A stretch of 64,000 bases of DNA from Demequina sp. Its GTDB lineage: Bacteria > Actinomycetota > Actinomycetes > Actinomycetales > Demequinaceae. The notes under the pieces were generated by a model. It worked only from the letters and a program-made list of their open reading frames with translations, made no database searches and had not been told where the DNA came from. The translations under genes were made by a program, and so were the position numbers. Numbering within the stretch: the first letter of the stretch is position 1; each line of letters begins with the position of its first letter. The stretch lies in the NCBI GenBank assembly GCA_024707205.1, contig JANQAD010000001.1:62001-126000 (forward strand). The letters are read 5' to 3'. Positions 37,493 to 46,768 of the stretch are shown here, piece by piece.

Positions 37493-38862
37493 GCGTCCTC
37501 CCTCACCAACGCGTCCGCAAGTTCGTACAGACCGGAGCCATGCGAGCCCTTCACGAGAACAGTGTCACCCGCCGTGAGCCTCTGAGAGAGGTACGCGCGA
37601 GCCTCGCCAATGCTACCGACGAAAGCCGCCTCGTCGCCCCACGAACCCTCGCGCACGGCGGCGTCGAACGCGGGCTTGGCGCCCTCCCCGACCACCAGCA
37701 GGTAGTCGATTCCCAGGCGCACCGCGTTGTGGCCAACGTCCCAGTGGGCGTCGCGCGACGCCTCACCCATCTCGAGCATCTCCCCCACGACGGCGATGGT
37801 GCGGCCGCCGTCCGCGACGTCCATGAGCGCGCGCATGGCGGCGCGCATCGACTCAGGACTCGCGTTGTAACTGTCGTCGATCACGGTCACGCCGTCTGCG
37901 CGCTCGACGACAGCCATGCGGTGCTCGCTCACCGGACCCGCCGCGGCGATCTTGGCCGCGGCCACGGCCGGATCGAGGCCGCACTCGACGGCCGTCGCGA
38001 GAGCGGCGAGCGCGTTGGTGACGTGGTGCTCGCCAACGAGGGTGAGCGTCACGCGCTCGCCCGACGCTCCCCTCACCACCGGCACAAAGCTCGCCCTCCC
38101 GTGGTCGAGGGTGACGTCAGCCGCCCGCACGTCAGCGTCGGACCTCGTGCCGAAGGTGACCACCCGCTCGGCGAAGCGCGCCATGTCCGCGACAGCGGCG
38201 TCGTCCGCGTTCAGGATGGCCACACCACCGGGCGCAAGCCCCTGCACGAGCTCGGCCTTTGCGCGCGCGATGCCGTCCGGGCCGTCATACCCGCCCGAGT
38301 GCGCGGTGCCCACGATGAGCTCCACCGCGATGTCAGGCGGCGCGATGGACGTGAGGTAGGCGATGTGCCCCGGGCCGCTCGCGCCCATCTCGAGCACGAG
38401 GAAGCGAGTCGCGGAATCGGCCGCGAGCACCGTGACGGGCATGCCGATCTCGTTGTTGTAGCTCCCCACCGGAGCGACCGCGTTGGGCAGGGTCCGGGCG
38501 AGGATGTCCTTGGTGGTGGTCTTGCCGTTGGAGCCCGTGATGCCGATGACCGTGATCTCGCCCTCGACGCGCAGGAGGGCGAGGTACGCGCGGGCTAGTG
38601 CGCCGAGGGCGGCCTCGACGTCGTCCACGAGCACGTGCGGGGCGTCGACGTGCTGGGACACGAGGCACAGCGTGGCGCCGGCCGCGAGCGCGGCGCCCGT
38701 GAAGTCATGGCCGTCTACGCGCTCGCCCACGAACGCGACGTACAGTGAGCCGGGCGCGACGTCCCGCGAGTCCTTGACCACCGAAGTGACCACCGCGTCG
38801 ACGTCGGCCGCGAGAGTGCCGCCAACCGCGTTCGCCACCCACTGGGCGGTGACGGGCCTCAC
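37489..38862 (-). CDS. murF: UDP-MurNAc-tripeptide--D-Ala-D-Ala ligase
   Basis: Adds the D-Ala-D-Ala dipeptide, completing the UDP-MurNAc-pentapeptide. The 457-residue Mur ligase has ATP loop GITGSNGKTTTKDILA, LEMGASGPGHIAYL, ILNADDAAVADMA and VIDDSYNASPESMRAAM, the last being typical of MurF. GTG/ATG overlaps join it to murE upstream and mraY downstream. Confidence 0.97.
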   Translation of the reverse strand: MRPVTAQWVANAVGGTLAADVDAVVTSVVKDSRDVAPGSLYVAFVGERVDGHDFTGAALAAGATLCLVSQHVDAPHVLVDDVEAALGALARAYLALLRVEGEITVIGITGSNGKTTTKDILARTLPNAVAPVGSYNNEIGMPVTVLAADSATRFLVLEMGASGPGHIAYLTSIAPPDIAVELIVGTAHSGGYDGPDGIARAKAELVQGLAPGGVAILNADDAAVADMARFAERVVTFGTRSDADVRAADVTLDHGRASFVPVVRGASGERVTLTLVGEHHVTNALAALATAVECGLDPAVAAAKIAAAGPVSEHRMAVVERADGVTVIDDSYNASPESMRAAMRALMDVADGGRTIAVVGEMLEMGEASRDAHWDVGHNAVRLGIDYLLVVGEGAKPAFDAAVREGSWGDEAAFVGSIGEARAYLSQRLTAGDTVLVKGSHGSGLYELADALVREDA

Positions 38863-40460
38863 GCCGAGTCTCCCGAGCGCGGCGCATTCCCTGAACGCTC
38901 AGCGAGAATGCTCCGCTGTGCCGCCAGATAGGCGTCGCGGTCGTTGTAGCGGTGGAACACCCCTGCTATCTCCTGGGTTGGCTCGTGACCCTTGCCGGTC
39001 ACGATCACGGTATCGTCCGGGCCACCAAGTCGCAGGCCAAACTCGACCGCGGCCACGCGCGGCTCCACCTCGTGCACGTCGCGAAGGTCGGGCCGGACGC
39101 GCTCGATCCCCTCGCGGATGGCCGCACGGATCTCCGCCGGCACCTCGGAGCGCGGGTTCTCGTCTGTCAGCACGATGACATCGGCGAGGCGGGCAGCGAT
39201 CTCCCCCATGACGGGCCGCTTCTCGCGGTCCCTATCGCCGTCTGAGCCGAAGATGAGGATCAGCCTGCCGGGCGTGATGGGGCGGACGCCGTTGAGCGCG
39301 AGCTCCAGCGCGTCAGGGGTGTGCGCGTAGTCGACGATCGCGAGCGGATCCTCCACGGAGCGCTCGATGACCCGCTCCATGCGGCCGGGAACCGCGTGCG
39401 CGGTCGCGACCCCGGAGATCGCCTGGGCGAGCGGCACTCCCGCCGCGTGAGCCGCCGCGATCGCGACCATCGCGTTGGACACGTTGACGAGGCCCGGCAG
39501 GGGGCTCTCCGCCGCGTGCTCGCTGCCATCGGGACCGCGGAAGGTGAACGTGGAGCCCACGCCGTCCAGGCCGATGTCGGCGGAGGTGACGACCCAATCC
39601 GCGTCTCGCTGGGCGTGGGTAAGCGTGGACACGGTCTCGACGGGGATCTGGACCCGGGACGCGAGCTTTCGGCCCCACTCGTCGTCGATGTTGATGACCC
39701 CCCTGCGCGCGCGGCCGGGCTCGAACAGCCGGGCCTTGGCCGCGAGGTAGCCCTCCATGGTCTTGTGGAAGTCGAGGTGATCCCACTGCAGGTTGGTGAA
39801 CACGGCAACGGAGAAGTCGACGCCGCTGATGCGGTCCAGAGCGGCGGCGTGCGAGCTCACCTCGGTCACCGCTGCCGTGACGCCCTCCTCGAGCATGCGC
39901 GCCAGGAGGCCGTGGAGCACGGGGGCCTCGACCGTCGTGCGCGGAGACTCGATGGCCTCGTCGAGAACGCGCAGCTCGACGGTGCCGAGGATTCCCCTCT
40001 TTGGATGCACCTGAGCGAGCGCGTTGTCGATGAAATAGCTCGTCGTCGTCTTGCCATTTGTTCCCGTGACTCCCACGAACACCAGGCGCTTCGAGGGGTG
40101 TCCGTAGACCAACGCGGCCGCCTCGCCGATCGCGTGCCGCGGGTGCTGCGCCACGAGAACCGGCACCCCGAGGTGCGCAACGAGTTCGGCGCCCTCGGCG
40201 TCCGTGAGGATGGCCGACGCCCCGCTCGCAACCGCGGCGGCGCCGAACGTCGCGCCGTGTACCTGCAGGCCCGGCAGGGCCCCGAACAGGTCCCCGGGCG
40301 CCACGGCGCGCGAGTCAACGGTGACTCCGGAGATCAGGGCGCCCACTGCGTCGGGCATGGACAGGACAGCGCCAGCGCGGGCGGCAAGTTCGCCAAGAGC
40401 CACCGGCGAGACCCTCGCCGGCCGCAGCGACATGTCGGCTGACAGCTGGGGCATCGTCAC
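38859..40460 (-). CDS. murE: UDP-MurNAc-L-Ala-D-Glu ligase (adds the diamino acid)
   Basis: Adds the third residue of the stem peptide. The 533-residue protein has ATP loop GVTGTNGKTTTSYF, VTEVSSHAAALDRI, TNLQWDHLDFHKT, VDYAHTPDALE and LTDENPRSEVPAE. The Arg in the DENPRSE stretch corresponds to the residue that contacts the diaminopimelate carboxylate in meso-DAP enzymes; whether this species uses DAP, Lys or Orn cannot be settled from that alone. Start GTG 40460 overlaps the ftsI stop; ATG 40454, six bases later, behind GGAAG, is an alternative. Confidence 0.95.
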   Translation of the reverse strand: MTMPQLSADMSLRPARVSPVALGELAARAGAVLSMPDAVGALISGVTVDSRAVAPGDLFGALPGLQVHGATFGAAAVASGASAILTDAEGAELVAHLGVPVLVAQHPRHAIGEAAALVYGHPSKRLVFVGVTGTNGKTTTSYFIDNALAQVHPKRGILGTVELRVLDEAIESPRTTVEAPVLHGLLARMLEEGVTAAVTEVSSHAAALDRISGVDFSVAVFTNLQWDHLDFHKTMEGYLAAKARLFEPGRARRGVINIDDEWGRKLASRVQIPVETVSTLTHAQRDADWVVTSADIGLDGVGSTFTFRGPDGSEHAAESPLPGLVNVSNAMVAIAAAHAAGVPLAQAISGVATAHAVPGRMERVIERSVEDPLAIVDYAHTPDALELALNGVRPITPGRLILIFGSDGDRDREKRPVMGEIAARLADVIVLTDENPRSEVPAEIRAAIREGIERVRPDLRDVHEVEPRVAAVEFGLRLGGPDDTVIVTGKGHEPTQEIAGVFHRYNDRDAYLAAQRSILAERSGNAPRSGDSA

Positions 40461-42244
40461 TTCCAGGTAAGGGGGTACAGCGTGGCCTTCGAGTCCGACG
40501 GCGGAACGCGCAGCTCCTGCAGCGCGAAGGTCGCCACGTCCTTGAAGACGGGGGCGGCGACGTCGCCGCCGTAGATGGAGCTCTTGGGGTCGTAGAGGAT
40601 CACTGTGACGACGATACGCGGGTCATCGGCCGGGGCCACGCCCACGAACGACGCGACGATGCAGTCGAATGTGCCGTCGCTCGCGCACTTCGCCTGTGCG
40701 GTGCCGGTCTTGCCTGCGATGCGGTACCCGTGGATCTTGGCGAGGGTTCCCGTGCCGTCGGTGGTGACGGACTCGAGCATCCTCATGACTTGCTTGGCGG
40801 TCTTCTCCGAGACCACGCGCTTTGACTTCTCCATCTCGCGAGGGGTGAAGTTGCCGTCGGCGTCCACGAAGCCCTTGACGATGGTCGGCTGAACCTGGAC
40901 GCCGCCGTTCGCGATGGTCTGGTACACCTGCGAGGTCTGGATCGCGGTCACCGAGAGCGCCTGGCCGAAGAGCACGGCGTACTTGGAGCGGCCGTCCCAG
41001 TCCTGGTAGTTCGCGAGCAGACCCTTCTGCTCACCGGGCATCCCCACATTGGTCTTGGATCCGAACCCGAAGGCCGTCAGGTACTGGTAGCGCTGCTTGG
41101 AGGTAAGCAGCGAGCCGATCTGCACGGTGCCGGTGTTCGAGGACTCCGCGAGCACGCCCGCGACCGTGAGCTTCTGCGTGGAGTGCTTGTGGGAGTCGTG
41201 GAAGGTCTGGCCGTTCTCGGTGGTGAAGGCGTACGCCGCCTTGATGTGGCTCGTCGGCGTCACGAGGCCCTCTTCGATCGCCGCCGCCATGGTGATGGTC
41301 TTCGCGGTGGAGCCGGGCTCGAACATGGAAGAGACGGCGCGCGAGCCGCGGTCGTCCTCCGCGCTCGCCCCTGGATCGTTCGGGTCAACGGAGTGCGAGT
41401 CCGCGAGCGCGTAGATCTCACCGGTCTTGACGTCCTCGATGATGACCGTTGCGCGCGACGCCCCCGTCTCGGAGATGGCCTGCGCGACGCGCTGCTGCGC
41501 GTAGTACTGGATGTCGCGGCTGAAGGTCGTCATCACCGTCTTGCCTGGTACCGCGGCCGTCTCCTGGTGCACCCCGGTGGGGATCAGCGTTCCGCTGCCG
41601 CCGCTCTCGTAGGTGATCGAACCGGGCTTGCCGGTGAGTTCCTTGTTGTACGCGAGCTCGAGCCCGGCGAGACCCGTGGTTCCCGGCCCCGACTTCTCGC
41701 CGCCGACGAAGCCGACGATATTTCCCGCAATGCTGCCGTTGGGGTAGATGCGCTCGCTCACGGCCTCGGGCTGAACTCCGGCGATCTCCTCGGCGTTCAC
41801 GAGGTCCCACGTCTCCGGGGTGACGTTCTTCGCGATGTAGACCCACGTGGAGTCGCCGACGAGCTTCGCCGCGAGCTCGGACTCATCGAGCCCGAGGATG
41901 GGCGCGAGGATCGCGGCCGCCCCGATCGGCCCCTCCGCGCTGACCTTGTTGTCGTCCGTGCGCTTCCAGGTGGCGAGCTCCTTCTGGTTCACGCCGATGT
42001 TGTACCTGTCGACCGTGGTGGCGAGCACCACGCCGTCGCGATCGACGATGTCGGCGCGAGGGGTCGTCACCTCTTTGGTGACGAGCCGCTGTGCGAGCGC
42101 CTGCTCCGACAGCGCTGCAGACTCGACGCCCTGGATCATCACGAGACGGCCCGCGAAGATCAGGAGGAAGAGAATCGCGAGGAGCGAGACCGCGCGCTGC
42201 CGCACCACGGGATTGCCGACGCGCATCTGCGGCGATGACGCCAT
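40457..42244 (-). CDS. ftsI: FtsI/PBP3: septal penicillin-binding transpeptidase
   Basis: Class B penicillin-binding protein that cross-links septal peptidoglycan. The 595-residue protein has a short cytoplasmic tail, one transmembrane helix (AVSLLAILFLLIFAGRLVMI) and a dimerisation domain starting TTPRADIVDRDGVVLATT. The transpeptidase domain has FEPGSTAK (SxxK nucleophile Ser), SSNTG (SxN) and AGKTGTAQ (KTG). ATG 42244 overlaps the ftsL stop by one base (TAATG). Confidence 0.96.
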   Translation of the reverse strand: MASSPQMRVGNPVVRQRAVSLLAILFLLIFAGRLVMIQGVESAALSEQALAQRLVTKEVTTPRADIVDRDGVVLATTVDRYNIGVNQKELATWKRTDDNKVSAEGPIGAAAILAPILGLDESELAAKLVGDSTWVYIAKNVTPETWDLVNAEEIAGVQPEAVSERIYPNGSIAGNIVGFVGGEKSGPGTTGLAGLELAYNKELTGKPGSITYESGGSGTLIPTGVHQETAAVPGKTVMTTFSRDIQYYAQQRVAQAISETGASRATVIIEDVKTGEIYALADSHSVDPNDPGASAEDDRGSRAVSSMFEPGSTAKTITMAAAIEEGLVTPTSHIKAAYAFTTENGQTFHDSHKHSTQKLTVAGVLAESSNTGTVQIGSLLTSKQRYQYLTAFGFGSKTNVGMPGEQKGLLANYQDWDGRSKYAVLFGQALSVTAIQTSQVYQTIANGGVQVQPTIVKGFVDADGNFTPREMEKSKRVVSEKTAKQVMRMLESVTTDGTGTLAKIHGYRIAGKTGTAQAKCASDGTFDCIVASFVGVAPADDPRIVVTVILYDPKSSIYGGDVAAPVFKDVATFALQELRVPPSDSKATLYPLTWK

Positions 42245-42708
42245 TAGTTGCTCCTCGACTCGATGACGAGACTGTCCGCCAAGGATATGAAGCCAAAGCG
42301 CGCGGCCGGCTGCATTCCGAGTTCCCGCGCGTCGCCTCCCAACTGGTCCGGAGCGGACTTCTGCTCAAGCTGAGTGACGAGAGACGCCTTCTGTTCGTGG
42401 AGGTTCGCGATCTCGATCTTGATGTCACGGCGCTCGTACGCACCGCGGGCCATCGAGGTGTTGATGAACAGCACGGCGGTCAGCGCGCCGACGATGATGA
42501 GTGCGCACGTCCAGGCAAAGGGAACGAGGGAGCGGGCCTGCTCCGGCGCCGCAACCGCCCGCAGATGCCGTTCCTGCGGCGCCCGACGCTGTGGTTGAGA
42601 TTGGCGCTGCGGTTGGGCCCGACGCTGCGGCTGGGTGCGCGTGCTCGGACGCGGACCGTGTGGGGCTGGCTGGATCGGGCGCGGGTGGCGCGCGGGGGCG
42701 GCGCTCAT
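42244..42708 (-). CDS. ftsL: FtsL-like divisome protein
   Basis: A protein of 154 residues. A basic cytoplasmic N-terminus of about 60 residues carries a repeated QPQRR-type element ([19 protein letters not shown]). One transmembrane helix ([21 protein letters not shown]) and a short leucine-zipper-like coiled coil ([26 protein letters not shown] in parts) follow. Position between rsmH and ftsI, size and topology identify it as FtsL, which activates FtsWI; sequence conservation in this family is low. ATG 42708 overlaps the rsmH stop by four bases. Confidence 0.85.
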   Translation of the reverse strand: MSAAPARHPRPIQPAPHGPRPSTRTQPQRRAQPQRQSQPQRRAPQERHLRAVAAPEQARSLVPFAWTCALIIVGALTAVLFINTSMARGAYERRDIKIEIANLHEQKASLVTQLEQKSAPDQLGGDARELGMQPAARFGFISLADSLVIESRSN

Positions 42709-43688
42709 GCGGCCCTCCTCGCGGCGGGCGTCTCGCGCACGCGCTCCACGGCGCGCAAGCGCACGGGCTTTGAGCGGGGGTTGCGCTCGGCCTCCTCGGG
42801 GCTCGCGGTCTCCGCTCCCCTCGTGATGAGCCGCAGGTAGGGCTTGTCGTCGTCGGGAACCACAGGAAGGCCGACGGGAGCGGTGCTCTCGGCCCCGGCG
42901 GCGAACGCGCGCTTGACGATGCGGTCCTCGAGCGAGTGGTACGACATCACCACGATTCGCCCACCGACCGCAGTCGCGTCGATGGCGCGGGGCATGGCGC
43001 GCTCGAGCACCTCGAGCTCGCGGTTCACCGCGATGCGCAGGCCCTGGAAGGTTCGCTTGGCCGGATTCGACCCGGGCGTGCGGGTCGCCGCGGGAATGCA
43101 GGCGCGAACGAGGTCAACGAGCTCCGCGCTGCGCGTGATGGGCGCGGTCTCGCGGATGCGCACGATCGACTCGGCGATGCGCGCGGCGTAGCGCTCCTCT
43201 CCGTAGTCCCTGAGGATGTGCGTGAGTTCGGCCACGTCTGCGTCGCGGAGGATGTCCGCGGCCGTGACGGGGTCCTCGGAGTTCATGCGCATGTCGAGCG
43301 GCGCGTCCTGCGCGTACGAGAAGCCGCGCTCCGCCTCATCGATCTGCAGCGAGCTCACGCCAAGGTCCAAGAGAATCCCGGCCGCAGCGTCGGCCCGTGC
43401 CACGGCAAGGGCGCCCGCAATGTCGTCGTATTCGGCGTGATGGGCGCGGAAGCGGTCGCCGAACGCGGCGAGCCGCTCGCTCGCGAGCGCGATGGCCTGG
43501 GGGTCGCGATCGATGCCGACGACGGTGGCCTGCGGACAGCGCGTGAGCAGCGCCTCCGTGTGGCCCCCCATCCCGAGCGTGCCGTCGATGGCGACGGCGC
43601 CCGGGCTCTGGAGTGCCGGAGCAAGCAGTTCAACGCAGCGGTCGAGCATCACGGGCGTGTGCCGGTGGTGCTGCTGTGCTGCGTCCAT
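42705..43688 (-). CDS. rsmH: 16S rRNA m4C1402 methyltransferase
   Basis: SAM-dependent N4-methylation of C1402 in 16S rRNA. The 327-residue protein (formerly MraW) has [15 protein letters not shown], the SAM loop [46 protein letters not shown] and [15 protein letters not shown] 43688 follows GGAGGAGTGAGC. The frame is open upstream only because the frameshifted mraZ happens to be in phase, so a long mraZ-rsmH fusion is not real. Confidence 0.97.
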   Translation of the reverse strand: MDAAQQHHRHTPVMLDRCVELLAPALQSPGAVAIDGTLGMGGHTEALLTRCPQATVVGIDRDPQAIALASERLAAFGDRFRAHHAEYDDIAGALAVARADAAAGILLDLGVSSLQIDEAERGFSYAQDAPLDMRMNSEDPVTAADILRDADVAELTHILRDYGEERYAARIAESIVRIRETAPITRSAELVDLVRACIPAATRTPGSNPAKRTFQGLRIAVNRELEVLERAMPRAIDATAVGGRIVVMSYHSLEDRIVKRAFAAGAESTAPVGLPVVPDDDKPYLRLITRGAETASPEEAERNPRSKPVRLRAVERVRETPAARRAA

Positions 43689-43732
43689 GCTCACTCCTCC
43701 CTCGTGTCGTGTGCCCCGGTCTCCCTCCGGCT

Positions 43733-43758
43733 CTCTGACGGGGGGAAGTCCGTCAGAG
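43733..43758 (-). other. 9-bp perfect hairpin between mraZ and rsmH
   Basis: On the minus strand CTCTGACGG pairs with CCGTCAGAG around an 8-base loop, in the 97-bp gap between mraZ and rsmH. There is no T-run after it, so it is not a plain terminator; an mRNA processing or stability element is possible. Confidence 0.55.
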
Positions 43759-43785
43759 CCGCGCGGGAGGAGGCCGCGGAACACG

Positions 43786-44243
43786 TCACATGTCTTGAAA
43801 GACCTCTGCTGCCGTTGCTGCGTAGTCGTCTTCGCCGCGAGCGAGGTAGTCCTCCCACGCGGCCTGGTCCCAGATCTCGACGCGGGAGCCGAGGCCGACG
43901 ACGGCCACCTCCCTGTCGATTCCCGCATAGGTGCGCAGGGGGCGCTCAGCAGCACCCGCCCCTGCTTGTCCGGAAGCTCGTCGCTTGCGAAGCCGAGGAA
44001 GTTGCGCAGGTAGTCGCGCGCGTTCTTGTTCTCGAGCGGCGCACGGCGCAGGCGATCGTGAATGGCGTTGAACTCGTCGATGGGGAACACGAAGATGCAG
44101 CGGTCCAGGCCGCGCGTCATGACGAGGCCAGACGCGAGCCGGCCGCGGAACTTCGCGGGCAGGATCAGCCGCCCCTTTTCGTCGAGCCTGGGCGTGAACG
44201 TGCCAAGGAAGACCCCTGTGGGTCCCAGTCCGTGCTCAGCCAC
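43786..44243 (-). CDS. mraZ: MraZ: dcw transcriptional regulator (frameshifted)
   Basis: AbrB-like double SpoVT domain DNA-binding protein that represses its own dcw operon. Reconstructed length 152 residues: [25 protein letters not shown], then [33 protein letters not shown]. The frame breaks at a run of five at 43938-43942; adding one base restores [15 protein letters not shown]...EVFQDM and the stop at 43786. Start: GTG 44243 (or 44246) behind AAAGGGGGTCC, giving an N-terminal extension of about ten residues before the usual MFLG-type start (here GTC encodes that position). Three direct repeats just upstream fit its operator. Confidence 0.9.
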
Positions 44244-44280
44244 CACGGACCCCCTTTCAGCGCCACGACTCGCCAGTTCC

Positions 44281-44308
44281 CTCCACTTTACTCCACTTCC
44301 CTCCACTT
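44281..44308 (-). promoter_or_regulatory. MraZ boxes: three 10-bp-spaced direct repeats
   Basis: CTCCACTT at 44281-44288, 44291-44298 and 44301-44308 (AAGTGGAG on the minus strand), with a weaker fourth copy, CTCCACCT, near 44332. MraZ proteins are known to bind short direct repeats repeated once per helical turn before their own gene. The repeats lie 38-65 bases before the mraZ start. Confidence 0.8.
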
Positions 44309-44439
44309 GGGTGCCCATTTCACAACGATTCCTCCACCTGTTTCGTTCTTCATGCCGACGGCCACGCCACGCTCTCCCCTGCCCGTTGGGAGGTCGGGGG
44401 TCGGGTCGCATAGGCTCGACCCGACAGCGAAGGAGCGTC

Positions 44440-45465
<1,026 letters not shown>

Positions 45466-45474
45466 GCCCAGCCC

Positions 45475-46755
45475 GTGAGCACCCCCGACGGCTCCCCACG
45501 CACCGCCACCGCGTTCAGCGCGCGCGGCGTTGGGCTGGGCAGTGCCGGCCTCGTCTTCGGGGGCCTTGGGATCGGCCTCGCGACCCCGATCCTCGTCTAT
45601 TGCGGGATCTTCATGCTCGCGGTGTTCATGGTCTCGTGCATCTGGATGCTGCTGTCCGTGAACACCTTCGTGACGCGCTTCCCCTATGCGCGGCGCGAGG
45701 TGGTCCCCCACCCCCTCACCGCCGGCGTGCCTGGCCTCGTGACCGTGACGATCAAGTCCGACGGGTCCCGCGCCTCTCGCTGGCGGCGCGCGGTCACGCA
45801 GTCCCTCGACATTCGTGAGCAGGCGGCGGCTGAGCTCACGGGCGGCATGGCGACAAAGGCATCGGTGTCCCGCGACGAGACGACGCTCATTCTCACCTAT
45901 TCGCTCTTGCCGTCACGGCGCGGTCGCTGGCCGCTAGGGCCGGCGCTGGTGCACTCCGCGGACCCCTTCGGCGTCCTGTGGGCGGATACCGCAGTTGGCG
46001 ACGCCGAGCTCATCCCGGTGTGGCCCGCTGTCGTTGACCTCAGCGGCACGGCGGGCGCGCTCATGGGACTCGCCGACCGCATCGTGCTCGGCGCCCGCAC
46101 CCCGTCCCCAGACGACGCCTCGCTGCGCGACTACCGAGAGGGCGACGACCTGCGTCGCGTGCACTGGGCGTCGTCTGCGCGTCGGGGCACGATGCTGGTT
46201 CGCTCCGACGAGCGCGCGGGCCGGCGCCCTGCAACGGTGCTCATGGATCTCCCCCGCGAGCCGCAGGCGCTCGAGTGGGCCGTCTCCGCGTCGGCCTCGA
46301 TCGCGCTGTCGGTGCTGAACTCAGGGCACCCCGTGCGAATCCTCGGAGCCGGACTCAACCCCGACGTCTCTCGCCACCTCGGCGAGCACGGCTCCGAGGC
46401 CGGAAGGGCGGCGCTGCTTGACCAGACCGTCGACCTTGCCGCCCCGGTGTCACAGGCAGCCGCAACGCACCATCTGGTCAGGGCCGCGCGCCAGGCGCAG
46501 CATGACGCCCTTCACGGCGAGGTCATCGTCGCGATCGTCGAGCCGCTCGAAGCCGAGGCCCTCGACGCGCTCGTTCCGATTGGCGACGCCCGCCGTGCGT
46601 GGGCGCTCGTGCGCACCACAGCGGCAACGCAGGAAGCCGGTCGCGACACTGCCCGCGCGCTGAGGCGCGCGGGGTGGCGCGTCGCCACGATCTCCGCCAC
46701 GAGCGACCTCGCCTCCGTCTGGACCGCCCTGATCGCGGCGGGTGATATTGAATGA
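45475..46755 (+). CDS. DUF58 (vWA-like) protein
   Basis: A 426-residue protein with two N-terminal transmembrane helices (about 20-60). The DUF58 core is DDASLRDYREGDDLRRVHWASSARRGTMLVR, followed by a von Willebrand A-like region (PATVLMDLPREPQALEWAVSASASIALSVL in parts). DUF58 proteins are the usual partners of MoxR ATPases; function is not defined, with envelope assembly suspected. GTG 45475 lies ten bases after the moxR stop. Confidence 0.87.
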   Translation: MSTPDGSPRTATAFSARGVGLGSAGLVFGGLGIGLATPILVYCGIFMLAVFMVSCIWMLLSVNTFVTRFPYARREVVPHPLTAGVPGLVTVTIKSDGSRASRWRRAVTQSLDIREQAAAELTGGMATKASVSRDETTLILTYSLLPSRRGRWPLGPALVHSADPFGVLWADTAVGDAELIPVWPAVVDLSGTAGALMGLADRIVLGARTPSPDDASLRDYREGDDLRRVHWASSARRGTMLVRSDERAGRRPATVLMDLPREPQALEWAVSASASIALSVLNSGHPVRILGAGLNPDVSRHLGEHGSEAGRAALLDQTVDLAAPVSQAAATHHLVRAARQAQHDALHGEVIVAIVEPLEAEALDALVPIGDARRAWALVRTTAATQEAGRDTARALRRAGWRVATISATSDLASVWTALIAAGDIE

Positions 46756-46768
46756 CTGAGGCGATCGA

